This document shows positions 40,101 to 55,005 of a stretch of DNA of 64,000 nt, one piece after another. Origin of the DNA: Engraulis encrasicolus (taxonomy: Eukaryota; Chordata; Actinopteri; Clupeiformes; Engraulidae); contig NC_085865.1 of assembly GCF_034702125.1 (NCBI RefSeq), forward strand, positions 51,811,367 through 51,875,366, written 5' to 3'. The notes beneath the pieces were generated by a model, which was not told where the DNA came from, did not search any database, and saw only the letters and a list, made by a program, of their open reading frames with translations. Position 1 is the first letter of the stretch. Each line of letters begins with the position of its first letter. The position numbers and the translations under genes were made by a program.

Positions 40101-40528
40101 ATAGACCCCTTGCACCTCCCTTGACAACCGTCGTCAGGACGAACTCAGAGGACAATCGCACATTTCACAAAAAAATAAGACAGCATTGAAATGTATACAC
40201 GGATCTAACAAAGCAAGCGAGATGGATTTGCGGTGCCTACAGCTCGAGCGCGTCAATTCAGTTCAGTGGTCCTTTGGCGAGAAAGTTTGAAGCACAATGG
40301 AAGTCTACAGAGGAATATCGGTAGGCCCTACTGTCAAGTTCAGATACTATTTTTTTTTCTAGAATCTGATTGTTTTAGGGCGGGAATTGGTCCGTATACA
40401 AACTAAATTGCCGACCACTGATCTACAGTAATCTGGCTATTCCAACAGGCTGCGCACTGAGTTCGGAGCGCGATTGTCCTCTGAGTTCGTCCTGACGACG
40501 GTTGTCAAGGGAGGTGCAAGGGGTCTAT
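40101..40528. mobile_element. 428-bp MITE with perfect 59-bp terminal inverted repeats
   Basis: 40101-40159 (atagaccccttgcacctccc onward) is the exact reverse complement of 40470-40528. The interior (40160-40469) has no transposase. The target duplication is not clear (tgtga versus tgtgg at the flanks), so I leave the superfamily open. Confidence 0.9.
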
Positions 40529-41116
40529 TGTGGAGTTTTAAGTGTTTTTTAGCCAGAATCACATTAATTCATAAAGCACTGCCACCATTGGGATACATAT
40601 CCATTCATTGGTAGCATTCATTAGGGGTTAGGTGAGGTGTGCGGATGGGAAGGGAGAGGGGTCATTTCCATGGACGAGGTGGGGTAGAGGCATGGAAAGG
40701 GAAGGGACAAGAGGAGATGTGATTTGGTTGGTGTTAGAGGATAAATTGAATTGACGGAATTTATTCAGGGTACATTTATTGGAGGTCAGGGAAGGAGGAC
40801 GGGGAAGGAACAGTGTCATTGGCTGAGGTGTGCTCTGGATTAGACGGGAGGAGAGGAGAGGCAGCAGGAAGAGGTTTTGCGAAAGGAGGGGATGGCAGGG
40901 GACTGTGCCTATTCAGTTTGCAGACGTGTGCAAGTATTTGCCCAAGGTTGGCATGCTGTGTGGGGATTAGGGAGGGGAGTATGCAGAGAGGGGATGTGTT
41001 CAGTGGGTGTTAGGCCGGCATGTATTGCGGGTATGAGTATGTGAAAGGGAGGTGGATGGAAGCCAAGGGCACATATTCTGTACGTGTTGGAAGAGAGATT
41101 AAATTGTCGACTTTAC

Positions 41117-41165
41117 CTTTAGGTATAGCGGTGGCAACGGCAGATGGGTACTGAGACGTCATAGC
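41117..41165 (-). other. Candidate small exon on the minus strand
   Basis: Minus strand: a long pyrimidine tract, then ctgttcacag, 49 bp open (AMTSQYPSAVATAIPK in one frame), then gtaaag. Only splice-like signals support it. I recognise no protein. Confidence 0.15.
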
Positions 41166-41689
41166 CTGTGAACAGAATAGAGTGAGAAAGAGCAGAGTAG
41201 AGTAGAGAAGAGAAAGCTGCCGGATAAAAAAGTCTTTGGGTCTGCTGGCAGAAGAGACAATCTTCCTTGCCGCCGTCACCCCCAAGGCCCCATATTTCAT
41301 CCCTGTAATGTAAACCCTGGCCCCCTCATTTCCCTCTCGGTAGCACACAGTCAAGGATTGAGGAGTGGAGGGGATGATGAGGGGGGCTGGAGGTGGGGAA
41401 TTTTGGATGAGGTTGGAGGTGGAGAAATGTGAAGTGTTGGGATGAGATGGGTACAGGGTGGAGATGAAGGAAATTGCATTAGAAAGTGAAGTGGAGAGGG
41501 TGGTGGGGGCCGGATTGGGGTGTAGGAGGATTGAGGTGGAGGTATGGTGAGGTAGTGGTGATGTGGTGGTGTGGAGTGAAGTGAGGAGGAAATGATGTCA
41601 GACCAGAGGCAGGGTCGTGATTCATGTTGTCAGAGGCACTTGGCAGATTACCAGCCCTGCAGGAGAGGAGAGGGCAAAAGGGAGGAAAG

Positions 41690-41910
41690 ATTAGCAAAGC
41701 AGGCGGAGAGGAGAGGAGAGGAGAGGAGAGGAGAGGAGAGGAGAGGAGAGGAGAGTAGAGGAGAGGAGAGGGCAAAAGGGAGGAAAGATTAGCAAAGCAG
41801 GTGGAGAGGAGAGGAGAGGAGAGGAGAGGAGAGGAGAGGACAGGAGAGGAGGGGAGAGGAGAGGAGAGGAGAGGAGAGGAGAGGAGAGGAGAGGAGAGGA
41901 GAGGAGAGGA
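41690..41910 (+). repeat. (GAGGA)n array with duplicated flank
   Basis: GAGAG/GAGGA units in two blocks. A spacer reading gggcaaaagggaggaaagat occurs before each (41669 and 41770), so the array has been duplicated together with its flank. Confidence 0.92.
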
Positions 41911-42783
41911 CTTAACTAATCCTGGTGCAAGTGAAGTGGGGGATCCCCCCGTGGTTTACTGTCTGTCTCTGTCCTCACTTTACTCTCCACACTCAACACT
42001 CGCTGCTTTTGACCCTGGAATTAGGGTTTTTTCTCTCTCCTTCCTTTCTTTCTCTCTCTCTCTGCCATTCTTATGGCATGTCTGTCTGTCTGCCATTTTC
42101 ATAGCATCATCTCTTTCATTCTTCCCCGCTGTCCATCTTCCTTTTCCTTTCTCTTTCTCATTCTCTTTCATTATTTCTCTCTATCCATCCTTATTATCTC
42201 TCATTTCTTTCTGTGTCTGTCTTTGTCTGGCGGTCACATTTACAATCCAACTCTAGTATAATTCTATTTACCGGCAGGCAAAGCGGGTCGTGAAGGTCAG
42301 AGTATTCACTGAGAAAGTCATTTCTGAAAGGACCACCAGGATGAGAAATTGCCTGTAGTCAGCAGAGGGCTTCTCTGTAGAAGTAGGAAATATCACCCAT
42401 TTTTATTCATGCCTCCATCCTTTTCATCCCTATTTTTGGAAAAGACGGCCAGACACCAGCCGGTGATGGTGTCAGTAAGCCATTCAGCAGACAAGGCGGT
42501 TTCTTTTGAGCGAATTGTTGAATCGGCCACCGAATCTAATTGTAAGTGGATGTGCCTCACCACCTTGTGTGCAGGAAATCTGTTCAGCTCAAGATGACAG
42601 ACCATAATTTCAATTAATTCAATACAATAGAACATGCACTTACATAGTGCAGTATCACAACTATGAAGTTGACTCAAATCACTTTCAAAATATACATACA
42701 CATACAGTACAAACATTCCCACATTCACACATCAGCTTTGGAGGCTGCCGTATACGGTGCCAATTGTCCGGGGTTCATGTGAG

Positions 42784-42785
<2 letters not shown>

Positions 42786-42867
<82 letters not shown>
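42786..42867 (+). repeat. (CA)n microsatellite
   Basis: 41 units. Confidence 0.99.
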
Positions 42868-42872
<5 letters not shown>

Positions 42873-44425
42873 AGTAGTAGGCCTACTAAAAAAGATTAAA
42901 CAGCCACTCTTCCTGAAGCAGCTAAAATGTTGACTAAAATGCTAATGCATTGTTGAAGAGGCTGTACAATGGAAACATGTGTAGCCTGGAGCTAGCAAGC
43001 TAAATCATTTCATGCCCACTCCAACAACATCAGATATGTCACTGTAGTACTAACATGAGTGTAATTTTAAAGAGGGATTTTTTTTTACCCAAGTGAGTAC
43101 AACCTGGGTTTATTGTGGAGGCATTCTAATGATGTCCTTCCCGTGTATCCACTGCAGAATAGAGATTAAGGGAGTCTTAACAGCTGAGGGTTATTTCCCA
43201 CCTTTTACTCTCCCTGCTCTGTGCCTGTTAATTATCCTGCGCAATCTCCATCAAGCCCATAGACGAAGAGAACCTCTCACTGTTGGAGTTAGCATCCTCA
43301 CCACTAATGTTGATGTACCGGTAACTATGCTGTGACTTGTTCATACATACATACAGCATCTTCTGTCTACAGCATTGGGTGCATTCTAGTTTACTGTTTA
43401 TATCTGATTATGCGTGATTGATCAACTTTGTTTTCAAAGTGAATAAACATCCTAAAATTCTGTCCAATTGATGATTGAGCACATAGAGTGTATGCCAGTC
43501 TTCCATCCATGTTTTTAAAATATATATATTTTAGTGTAAGTGTGATTTGCACGTCATAGACCATTTCTTGTGTAAGCGTACACTTGAAGTCCTTGCCAGT
43601 TGCCATGCAAGTTTGCTGTGCCTTGTTTTTGTTTTTTTTAAGGTGGTAAATGTCAGGTTGGTGACACCTCAGCCCCATAAGCTTCTGATTGTCATGTCCA
43701 AGTGGTGAAAGGTCTGATCACTGACATGTGTAATTTAATAGTTCACAGGCGCATATCACAGTGGGAAAGGCCCAATGAATACTCACAAAGGCGTCATTGT
43801 AGTTGTTGCATGATGTCATGATGTACCGTAGGCTATGGTTTGGATGTCAAGTTATTGTTGCACTGCGCCTCTTTAGACATGCTGTGCTGTAGGGAAGTGT
43901 CTTGGCCGATTTGGTTAAGCAGTGATTTGTGTTCTGTTGTAAATGGTAATGCCATATACTGTTGCTGCAGTTGATTTTAAACCAAAAATATGCGTAGGTC
44001 TATATATTTTCTGGCATTTAATAAATTCGCATGTGGCTGTTTCCATGAAAATGACAACTCTGCTTGATGTTTAGCTTGTGCAAGGTGAACTATCCAACAG
44101 CTTCATTGATAAACCACAATAATCGCAACAGATAATCATTATGATAATGTCCATAATGACAATCTGCTTTGGAAGATGACTGTGATCAGATGACTTGGCA
44201 GCGAGTGGAAGCTTCAGTGTTTGTGTGTTACCGCTGCCAAGAACCAGGCAACACTTGTGATTTTTATTGGCATCAACAGTAACCACAGTCCTTATGAAGA
44301 TAGGCTCTATTGAGTCACTCCTTGGTAGAAAAGGGATTGTGTGTATTTCTGAACATCTTTGACGTATTCATTACCCTAGCTGGCGCTCCAAGTTTGTAGA
44401 TGGCGCTTGGTCTGGCCAAGCTCTA
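42868..44425. other. No gene seen
   Basis: Unique-looking sequence; no exon, inverted repeat or known family recognised. Confidence 0.4.
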
Positions 44426-44590
44426 GAAGATCTGGATCTGGATCATGCCATTTTTTCCTTTTGTCATTTCCAACAACTCCACAAAATTTCATCCAGATCC
44501 ATACATAACTTTTTTGAGTTATCCTGCTGACAGACAAACAAACCAACGTGACTGAAAACAATCATAACCTCCTTGATGAAGGTAATCACA
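44426..44590 (+). mobile_element. 3' end of an RTE-like LINE
   Basis: Reads tttcatccagatccatacat, then gagttatcctgctgacagac and aacctccttgatgaaggtaa. I know this arrangement from the 3' untranslated ends of RTE-type LINEs in fish. No coding part is retained. Confidence 0.55.
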
Positions 44591-45082
44591 GCAGACAAAA
44601 TGAGAATTCAAGGATAAGAGGAGGAGAAGAGTGGAGCTTAACACATAGAGTGCACCCTGAATGTGTTGGCAGGCTAAGCAGTTCATGCAATTGGGACAGA
44701 ATGAGCTCCCACATAGACGTGAGAAGAGGACACACACGACAACATCAATCAGTGAGTGTGGTGCATGGCTGCCTGGATTCTGTACTCCAGCACGTAGATT
44801 GGCACTCATAGAGATTAATGGAGCACCTCCACATGTTTGTGTCTCTGTAAATTGCCAGTGAATATGCATGCATTCGCCTGAGCAGTCCCTAGTGAATCCC
44901 TACTCTACTAACACTGAATTTCAATGCCTCTCTCTCACGCGCACACACAGACAGGAGAGGAAACAAAGACGAAAACTTTTCACATATTTCTTGCTTTTAT
45001 GATGTTTTTGAAACATATAATGTGGACCCAGGGTGTCTAGTCCTTGCTCAACAGCGCAAGCACCTAGTACATAAACAGTTAC

Positions 45083-45083
<1 letters not shown>

Positions 45084-45118
<35 letters not shown>

Positions 45119-45142
45119 CGTGTGTGCATGCGTGCGTGCGTG
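45084..45142 (+). repeat. (GT)n with cgtg variants
   Basis: GT then mixed gcgtgcgtgtgtgcatgcg. Confidence 0.95.
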
Positions 45143-45370
45143 TGAGTGTGAGGGCTGCATGCGAATGTGCATGCGAAGACAGAACGTATGTTGGTTTGTG
45201 CCTGCGTGTTTCTCTGTGTCTGACACAATTAGGCTGCAGTTCAGACTGCTAAAAGGCAACATAGGGTCAGCTGGGCCCTCAAGTGAAAATTCAAAGGAAT
45301 TAACAGTTTAAACAAAATTGTCTCTACTGTGAAAATGTGTGAGCTGTTATTTCCCATCTAGGAGCTTGGG

Positions 45371-45570
45371 CAGGGGCGCCGCCAGAAATTTTGGGCCCCA
45401 TGAAAGATTCACATTTTGGGGCCCCTTAAGGGTCCCTGTCAGTGCTTGGGCCCGTGCTGTCAGTGCTTGGGCTCTTAGAATCTGAAACATTTCCCCCCAC
45501 CTAGCGGCCCCCATGAGCTTGGGGGCCCCAAGTGGGTGCCTGCCAAGCCAGTTGACAAGATGCGCCTCTG
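45371..45570. mobile_element. Possible short hAT-type element
   Basis: Starts caggggcgccgccagaaatt and contains several tgggcccc blocks in both orientations. The right end, gatgcgcctctg, is a weak inverse of the left. No clear target duplication. Confidence 0.35.
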
Positions 45571-46093
45571 AGCAGAGTAACAACTATATTTACCTCCTTG
45601 ACTTGGTGTTGATGGAATGCAGACAGGAAGTGTTGCTAAGAGACCTGATGACAGGATTCCAGGATGACACTTTTCACATCTGTCCGTGTCTGAGCTCCAG
45701 AGACAGAATGTACTGTATCTATTAGCAGTCAGAGCTGTCAATCAAAGCCCTCCCACTGTTTCCTTTGTGGTGGGGTCAAGTTTGTAACAGAGTTTCAACT
45801 TTCTAAACCCAAGATTCACACATCTGATTGAACTGGTGACTAGTGATTGTTATTATGTACTGTGAATTGTGTGATGCAAGATGTAGCCTATAGCCTACTT
45901 GGTGAAATGTGTTAAAATATTTTCTTGTTTTCCATGTGTTTTAAAGATCACATGTTTTATTTTTCTTTGTTTCTTTATTGATAACAGGATGTCAGTCTGT
46001 CTGTCTGTCTCACTCCAAAAAGTTTCAGTGTCCTCAAGTGTTACAGTGTCCAAGCAACAGCTACATCCTGTCTCTCCTGATTAAACTTTCAGG

Positions 46094-46214
<121 letters not shown>

Positions 46215-46689
46215 AACAGTCTCAGGAACGTACACCGACAAGCACTTTTGTGCAGTTAAATATACCAAATATTTTAAGCGTTTCTCACAGAAGAAATATA
46301 ATGAAATAATCTCCACTCCTCCATTTAGTGCTGACCTTGTAACTGAGCGCAGTATGTGTGCTCCAGAGGACGTGTAATTGTTAGAAAGGAAATCAAGACC
46401 CCCAGGCATTGTCAGTGCCTGAATACTTTTTAAAAAACAGTCCTGTATTTAAGAGAAGTGCAGGGCTGTGGGAAAGCTGAGGTGAAGACCTCACAGCTGC
46501 ATGTTGTCTGCTGTTTTTTAACAGCTTAGCTCACTCTGGCAAGATTCAAATCAAGACGAAAGATTGTACTTGACCAATAAAAAAATATTTTTATTCTCTT
46601 GGACATAATTTTCTGAAATATGTAGATACAACTTCAGTGTTACTATGATTACTATTATTACTAATTAATTGCTACTTTGTCTTGGCCAT

Positions 46690-46822
46690 GTTGGCTATAA
46701 CACATTTATAATGGGCTTTCATGTGTTATAACACATTTACAAGAGGCTTGTATACGCTATAACACATTTATAAGAGGCTGTTATAGGCTATAACACATTA
46801 GTGGCTATAACACATAGAGGTT
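46690..46822 (+). repeat. Irregular tandem repeat with tataacacattta
   Basis: Five ctataacacat / gttataacacat units, mostly followed by ttataa or ttacaag and spaced by 20 to 45 bp. Confidence 0.7.
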
Positions 46823-47148
46823 GGGTTCTAAGGGGTTACAGTGGATGAGTGTTTACAGATATATCTGCGTGTCCTGCTCAAGACTCAAGACTCAAGTTAC
46901 TTTAATGATGTGGCTTCACTTGCATGCAAACGACACTGTCATCCTCTTGTTCCCCTTGTGGGTGTGTCATCAGCTGTCTCCTGACGCACACGCACGTCGC
47001 ACGCACACACACCACAAACCACCCTCGTCACCTTGACTTTGCTCAGCAGATTCTTCTAATGTGTTTACCTCCAGCAAAGTGCACCGCTACCCTCCATTAT
47101 TGCTGCTAGTGTGTTTCAGTGAGACAGGTAAGGGGCGGAAGGGAGGAC

Positions 47149-47258
<110 letters not shown>

Positions 47259-47793
47259 GAGTCCTTGCATCTTTGAAAAATGAGTCCAGTCCCGCTGGAG
47301 GTTGCGCGCACACACACACACAGGGAAGAGTAAGGTGATCACCGTCTTGCCTGTGATGTGAGGATATGAGAGAGCTAGACATGGTGGTGGTAATGATCTA
47401 TCCCGTTACTTTTTTAATGCACTTCGGCAAAGACCGAAACAGCGCAACAGAGGGATGATTTGTCTTTTTTTCTTTCTACAGTAAAAATGAGGCTCAATGG
47501 TCAATTAATGCCAGAGTGAGGGAGTGGATTCGTTGCATCCATTTTATTTTATTTATCGTGATGTGGCCCACAAGAAAAAAAGAAGATGAAAACACAGAGA
47601 CACCAGTCACGACAGTCCAATTAATCCTCATTTTCTGTTTCAAATTGTTTTAATTTAGCAGAGCCTAAGGACTGGGGTAGTCGCGGCCTTTTGAAGGGCC
47701 TAAGTAATCTCTTTAATATGCATTGCAACACAACACAACACAGAATTAGCGAACAGGGAGGAATGAGGTGGGGTGTGGGGAGTGCAGAGCAGT

Positions 47794-50080
<2,287 letters not shown>

Positions 50081-50084
50081 GGGT

Positions 50085-50310
50085 TGGAGCAGGGTGGTTG
50101 GTAAGAGAGTTGGTTAAGAGCAGGGTGGGTGGCAACAGCCGTGAGTTGGAGCAGGGTGGTGGTAACAGAGGTGGTTAAGAGCAGGCTGGTTGGTAAGAGA
50201 CTTGGTTAAGAGCAGGGTGGTTGGTAACAGGTGGTTAAGAGCAGGGTGGTTGGTAACAGGTGGTTAAGAGCAGGGTGGTTGGTAACAGGTGGTTAAGAGC
50301 AGGGTGGTGG
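50085..50310 (+). repeat. 29-bp minisatellite
   Basis: Units like ggtaacaggtggttaagagc followed by agggtggtt, regular from about 50220 and more diverged before. Interrupted at 50311 by a small transposon and resumed briefly at 50502. Confidence 0.9.
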
Positions 50311-50501
50311 CAGTGGTGTAGTCTATGTAGAACGCGGGTATACTGAGTATACCCACTTCTAAATTTCAGGGATTTCAGTATACCCATTTAAAATTGATTG
50401 ATCCATTGTTTTGAATAGCACAAATATATACAGTATACCCACTTCAAAAAATGCTCAAATATACAGTATACCCACCATAAAAAAAGTAGACTACACCACT
50501 G
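50311..50501. mobile_element. 191-bp hAT-type MITE inside the minisatellite
   Basis: Termini CAGTGGTGTAGTCTA and TAGACTACACCACTG. Flanks GGTGGTGG (50303-50310 and 50502-50509) fit an 8-bp duplication, though they are low-complexity. Inside are repeated agtatacccac motifs. Confidence 0.85.
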
Positions 50502-50627
50502 GGTGGTGGTAAGAGGTGCTTCAGTGCATCCTGCTCCGCTATTTACAACCACATTGCTTAGCTGTTTATGGGCCTGTGGTGTATGGCCTAATTCTGTGGC
50601 ACTGGTTAAGCTGCAGCACATAAATTG

Positions 50628-50655
50628 CACACACACACACACACACACACACACT
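50628..50655 (+). repeat. Short (CA)n tract
   Basis: 14 units. Confidence 0.95.
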
Positions 50656-51159
50656 AAGCCGGCACAGTAATTCAAAGGGAAGCCCAGGAGAGAGCAGCTC
50701 ATCTAGCCGGTCGCTTGCTGTCCTGTCTGGGTGTATTTCCCCCATGATCCATTCCAGTGATACGATACCATGGGTCTTTCTAGCAGGAGCCCACATTCAC
50801 TGGTGGCAGAGTAGAAATTATAGGAATCAATAAAGTGGCTCTAAGCTTCAGACCTGTGGGCACACTTCGATAGACCTATGATATGCATTTTTTTGAAATA
50901 CATTAGGGAAACGAGAGAAATGTGTTATTACAGTTAATGCATGGAATGGTGAATGTAGCCTATTTAATATAAGTGGACATCATACCTGTAGATGATTATA
51001 TAACGATGTCATTATTATTATGTTATTAGCACCACTCCACAGAGGCGTAGGAGAAGAGTCCAGATAGAACGGATGGTGGGGGTGGAATTAGGCAGATCAG
51101 CAGCTTCCACAGAGGAGAAAAGCTTGCAGATAAGTGTGCAGGTGTGGGTTAGTTCATGC

Positions 51160-52110
51160 GGTCCAGTCACCTACAGTATGACAATATCTTTCTGTGTGTT
51201 CTTCTGTGTGGTGTTGAATAGCTGGCATGGCCCTGGAGACAAAGGACCTCTGTAGCCTGTCTGTCCTGTAAGTGATGGCGTGGAATCTGTAGCTGAACAG
51301 GCTCCTGTGGTTGGCTAAGACTGAGTGCAAAGGGTGATTATAGTTTTCCATTATACTGTGGAGTCAAGTCTGCCCAGTGTCATCTTCTCAGCTGTGGTAA
51401 TGACAGCTTTGTGCTTACCACAGACCCAGCTTCCCTCACCAGTCTGTCAAGGGGTCCAGCATCTCTCTTCCTAATGCTACCACCCCAGCATGCTACAGCA
51501 TGTAGGAAAGCACACTGACCAAGACAGACTGGTAGAACTGGTAGAACTGCAGCAGTTTGTTGCAGACATTGAAGGATCTCAACTTCCTTAGACTGTAGAG
51601 CCTGCTTTGGGCTTTCTTGTAGAGTGTGTGTGAGTTTGCAGACCAGTCCAGTTTATTGTCCAGATGTAACCCCAGGTAGGTACAGACTCCAATCCAATAG
51701 AGACAGTCACCAGGGGTGGGGTGGTTTGCCTGAAGTCAACAATCATTTCCTTGGTTTTAGTGCTCTTCAGCTGCAGCTGGTTGGTCCTGGACCATCTGAC
51801 AAAGTTCTCCATCACTCCCCTGTACTCCCCCTCCTTCCCATCTTTGATACATCTCACAATTGTGTCCTCTGAGAACTTTTGCACATGGCAGGTCTTTGAG
51901 TTGTAGTTGAAATCAGCGGTGTACAGGGTGAACAACACAGGAGAGAACACCATTCCTTGTGGAGCTCCAGTGCTACTGACCACAGTCACTGATGTGAGGT
52001 CACCCAGACTGACCAACTGAGATCGTTCTGTAAGGCAGTCTGTGATCAAGGTCACCACCAGCCCCGTCTCCACTCCCATCTGCTGCAGTTTGCCAACTGG
52101 GACAGAGAGA
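51160..52110 (-). mobile_element. 5'-truncated Rex1/L2-like LINE: reverse-transcriptase part and 3' end
   Basis: Minus-strand translation shows [20 protein letters not shown] then GMVFSPVLFTLYTADF, the RT fingers/palm region, and later KFSEDT at 51861-51878 where active elements of this group have FADD. LQLKSTKTKEMIVDF follows, and YNHPLHSVLANHRSLFSYRF nearer the 3' end. The 5' half (endonuclease, start of RT) is missing and a CA tract adjoins. Ala to Ser and Asp to Glu changes in the catalytic motif, plus frameshifts near 51590, make it inactive. The 3' boundary is approximate. Confidence 0.8.
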
Positions 52111-52151
52111 AAATGGGAGAGATACAAAGTGCCAATGCCTTGTTGAACACT

Positions 52152-52178
52152 CACACACACACACAGACACGCATGCAT

Positions 52179-52265
<87 letters not shown>
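52152..52265 (+). repeat. (CA)n microsatellite, left of the nested hAT
   Basis: Perfect from 52181; imperfect acgcatgcatg before. It resumes at 55486 on the far side of the insertion. Confidence 0.97.
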
Positions 52266-52269
<4 letters not shown>

Positions 52270-53060
52270 CCCGCCGACAGGGGGGGACAAAAGGGCTTTT
52301 TGTCCCGGGCCCTGGGATAGGGGGGCCCAGAACTGGGCCCTCATTAAGTTTGTGATTAATGGTTCTAATTAATTTCAAAATAAGATGGTTTTTGAGAGAG
52401 GGAGATTGCGCTATATTTACATTAAATAAATGATGCCGATATTTTGCCTTTCCCGCCCTTAAAAAGGATCAAGAACCCCCACCTCCCCCACCCCCAGTGA
52501 ACAAATGGTTTGGTCGGTCATTTCGAGAAAGAAAAAAAACTGCTTCAACTTAACGCGGCTCGTGCCAATTTGCCAAGGTGTCTGAAGAAGCAGTCGTTCA
52601 AACCAGGAGGGCAGAAAATGAAGGATAGGAGAAAAATAGATGAAGACACCAGAAGCCCCAGGATTTCAGTAAAAAGTTCTTCAGATGATGCAGGTACTAA
52701 CAATAGGCCTAGCAGAGGACACTAACAAAGCAAAAGTTTCCCTTCATAAACGGACACGCACTGCACTGCAGCATTCATGTTTAAAACATAATCGGTCACA
52801 CAGTCGCATCATTTTATAACCACAGCTTAGTAAAATTGTGTTTCAAATCTGACCATCTGTGACCTTAGCTAGGAATATGCACATTAGCCCCAATCATAAC
52901 ATGATGAGAAGTTGCGTCGCGCACAAGGAGAGGGTGGGAGAACTTTTTAAACAGCGCTATTATGCAACGCTATTTCGCTTGGCGAAATCCCGCTTAGCGC
53001 AAATGCTAACACTTTATCAACCTGTTAACTGTGTGTGGGGAGAAACATCTGTTTTGCATA

Positions 53061-54666
53061 TACAGTGAGTCCAATATGTATTTGATCCCTTGCTGATTTT
53101 GCCGGTTTGCCCACTAATAAAGACATGATCAGTCTATAAATTTATGATAATATGTATTCAAACATGAAGAGACAGAATATCAAAAAGAAATTCCAGAGAA
53201 TAACTTCAAATAATATATTTTAATTTATTTGTATTTAATTTAGGCCAATAAGTATTCGACCCCTCTAGCTAAAGAAGATAAAGTGCTTTGTGGCAAAGTC
53301 CTAGTTGTCTAGCACTGAGGTCAGATGCTTCCTTTAGTTCATGACAATGTTTGTGCATATAGTAGAACATATTTTTGCCCATTTTTCTTTGCACATTATC
53401 TCTAAAACATTAATAGTTTGTGGGTGTAGCTTGGTAAATGGGAGGTTCAGTTCTCTCCATAGAATTACTATAGGGTTAATATTTGGAGACTGTCTAGGCC
53501 ACTTCACGACTTTAATATGCTTCTTATTGAGCCACTCCTTTGTTGCTTTGACTGTATGTTGTGTATTATTGTCATGTTGGGAGATCCAAAAATGACACAC
53601 CCTTCAGTGTAGTGGTGGAGGGAAGGACGTTTGCACACAGGATTGCACATTACATGTCTCCCTCCATCCATTCATTGACGATGTGAAGTTGTCCTGTGCC
53701 TTGGCCAGACAAACACCCTCAAACCATAATGATACCACGTTCATGCATGATGGTGAGGAGGGTGTTCTTGGGATCATAGACAGCAGTACTCTTTCTCAAA
53801 ACACATTGAATTGTGATAATGCCAAACAGCTTGATTTTGGTTTCATCTGACTACAGCACCTCCTTATCATATCCTAAACCAGTCTGATGTCCGTTGGCAA
53901 ACCTCAAGTGGGACTGCACAGGTTCCTTCTGAAGTAGAGGTACCATGTGTGCACTACAGGATTTTAAACCTCTGTGGCATTAAGTGCTACCAGTAGTTTT
54001 CTCAGTGATTTTGGTCTCGTTAGCTGTGATATCATTGCCTAGTTCGTACAGCTCTAGGGTGATTTCTTTCTGTTCTCATGATTATCAAATCCCTACAAAA
54101 GGTCAAATCTTGTATAGAACCCCAGACAGGCTGATGGATAGTCATTTTGTATTCCTCCCATTTTGGAAGAAATGCATCAACAGCTGGGTCATTAATACTC
54201 AGTCTCTTTCTTGTGGCTTTGCATCCCATTTAATCTTTGTTCAGGTCTAAAATCGTGTCCCAGATATCATTTGACCACTTTTTGGTCTTTCCCATGCTGG
54301 TGAGGTTGGAGTGTGACTGATTCACTCATACTATGGACTGATTCTGCTGATTCAATGTGTCTTTTATGCATGTTAGTATGTACAAGTGTCTTTAATTCAG
54401 ATGACAAGTTGATCGGAAGTGCCCATCTGGTCTGTGGGCCCGGAACTGTAATTAGTTGGCTGGGGATCAAATACTTATTTTGCTCGATGAAATGGAAATA
54501 AATTAATATATATTCTCTTCAGTTAATTTCTGGATTCTCTTTTTGATATTCTGTCTCTCCATATTAGAATACATATTATCATAACATTTATTGACTGATC
54601 ATGTCTTTTTTAGTAGGCAAACCAACAAAATCAGCAAGGGATCAAATACATATTGGACTCACTGTA
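53061..54666 (-). mobile_element. Complete but dead Tc1-like transposon (1.6 kb)
   Basis: TA target duplication at 53061-53062 and 54665-54666. The outer 38 bp (53063-53100 and 54627-54664) are exact inverse repeats starting CAGTGAGTCCAATATG, and similarity continues to about 145 bp. The transposase lies on the minus strand, starting at ATG 54295 (MGKTKKWSNDIWDTILDLNK), with an in-frame stop shortly after. Later segments include KWEEYKMTIHQP, MRTERNHPRA and WISQHDNNTQHTVKATKEWL. The second catalytic Asp is kept (QHDN), but exactly 35 positions on the expected Glu of the DD34E triad is Val (codon GTA at 53466-53468, NPIVILW instead of NPIENLW). Confidence 0.95.
53334..53600 (-). pseudogene. 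Tc1-like transposase, C-terminal remnant
   Basis: 88 open codons covering the second catalytic Asp to the C terminus (KEKWAKICSTICTNIVMN near the end). Family length is about 340 residues; the rest is scattered over other frames up to 54295. The catalytic Glu is replaced by Val at residue 45 of this frame. It would have cut and joined DNA at TA sites in the nucleus. Confidence 0.9.
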
Positions 54667-55005
54667 CATGTCTGCAACTTTACTTGTTCCTGTGTTTAGC
54701 TATTCCTGGTGTGGTGGAAGACTGACGTCTTTGGTGTGCTGCTCACTTGTTCACTGTCATCACACATCACTTGAAGTCAGTTTCAAACTAGAGCTGATTC
54801 AGTCAGGCATGTTTTGATGTGTAAGCCCTCAAATTGCTTAAGTAAATTACACGTACACTTGTGTTATTAATGATGTGAATCCTATTTATTTTGCTTCATT
54901 TCTAAATAAATGTTGGCAAAAATGCATGGATAATTGGATGGATAGATCATTTACTATGGAATTATTGTATGTGTCATTGATTTGTGAGGCTACTTTGATA
55001 CCAGG

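Noticed and set aside
50085..50310. CRISPR-like array
   Set aside because: Units are contiguous 29-bp repeats with no unique spacers, in a vertebrate genome.
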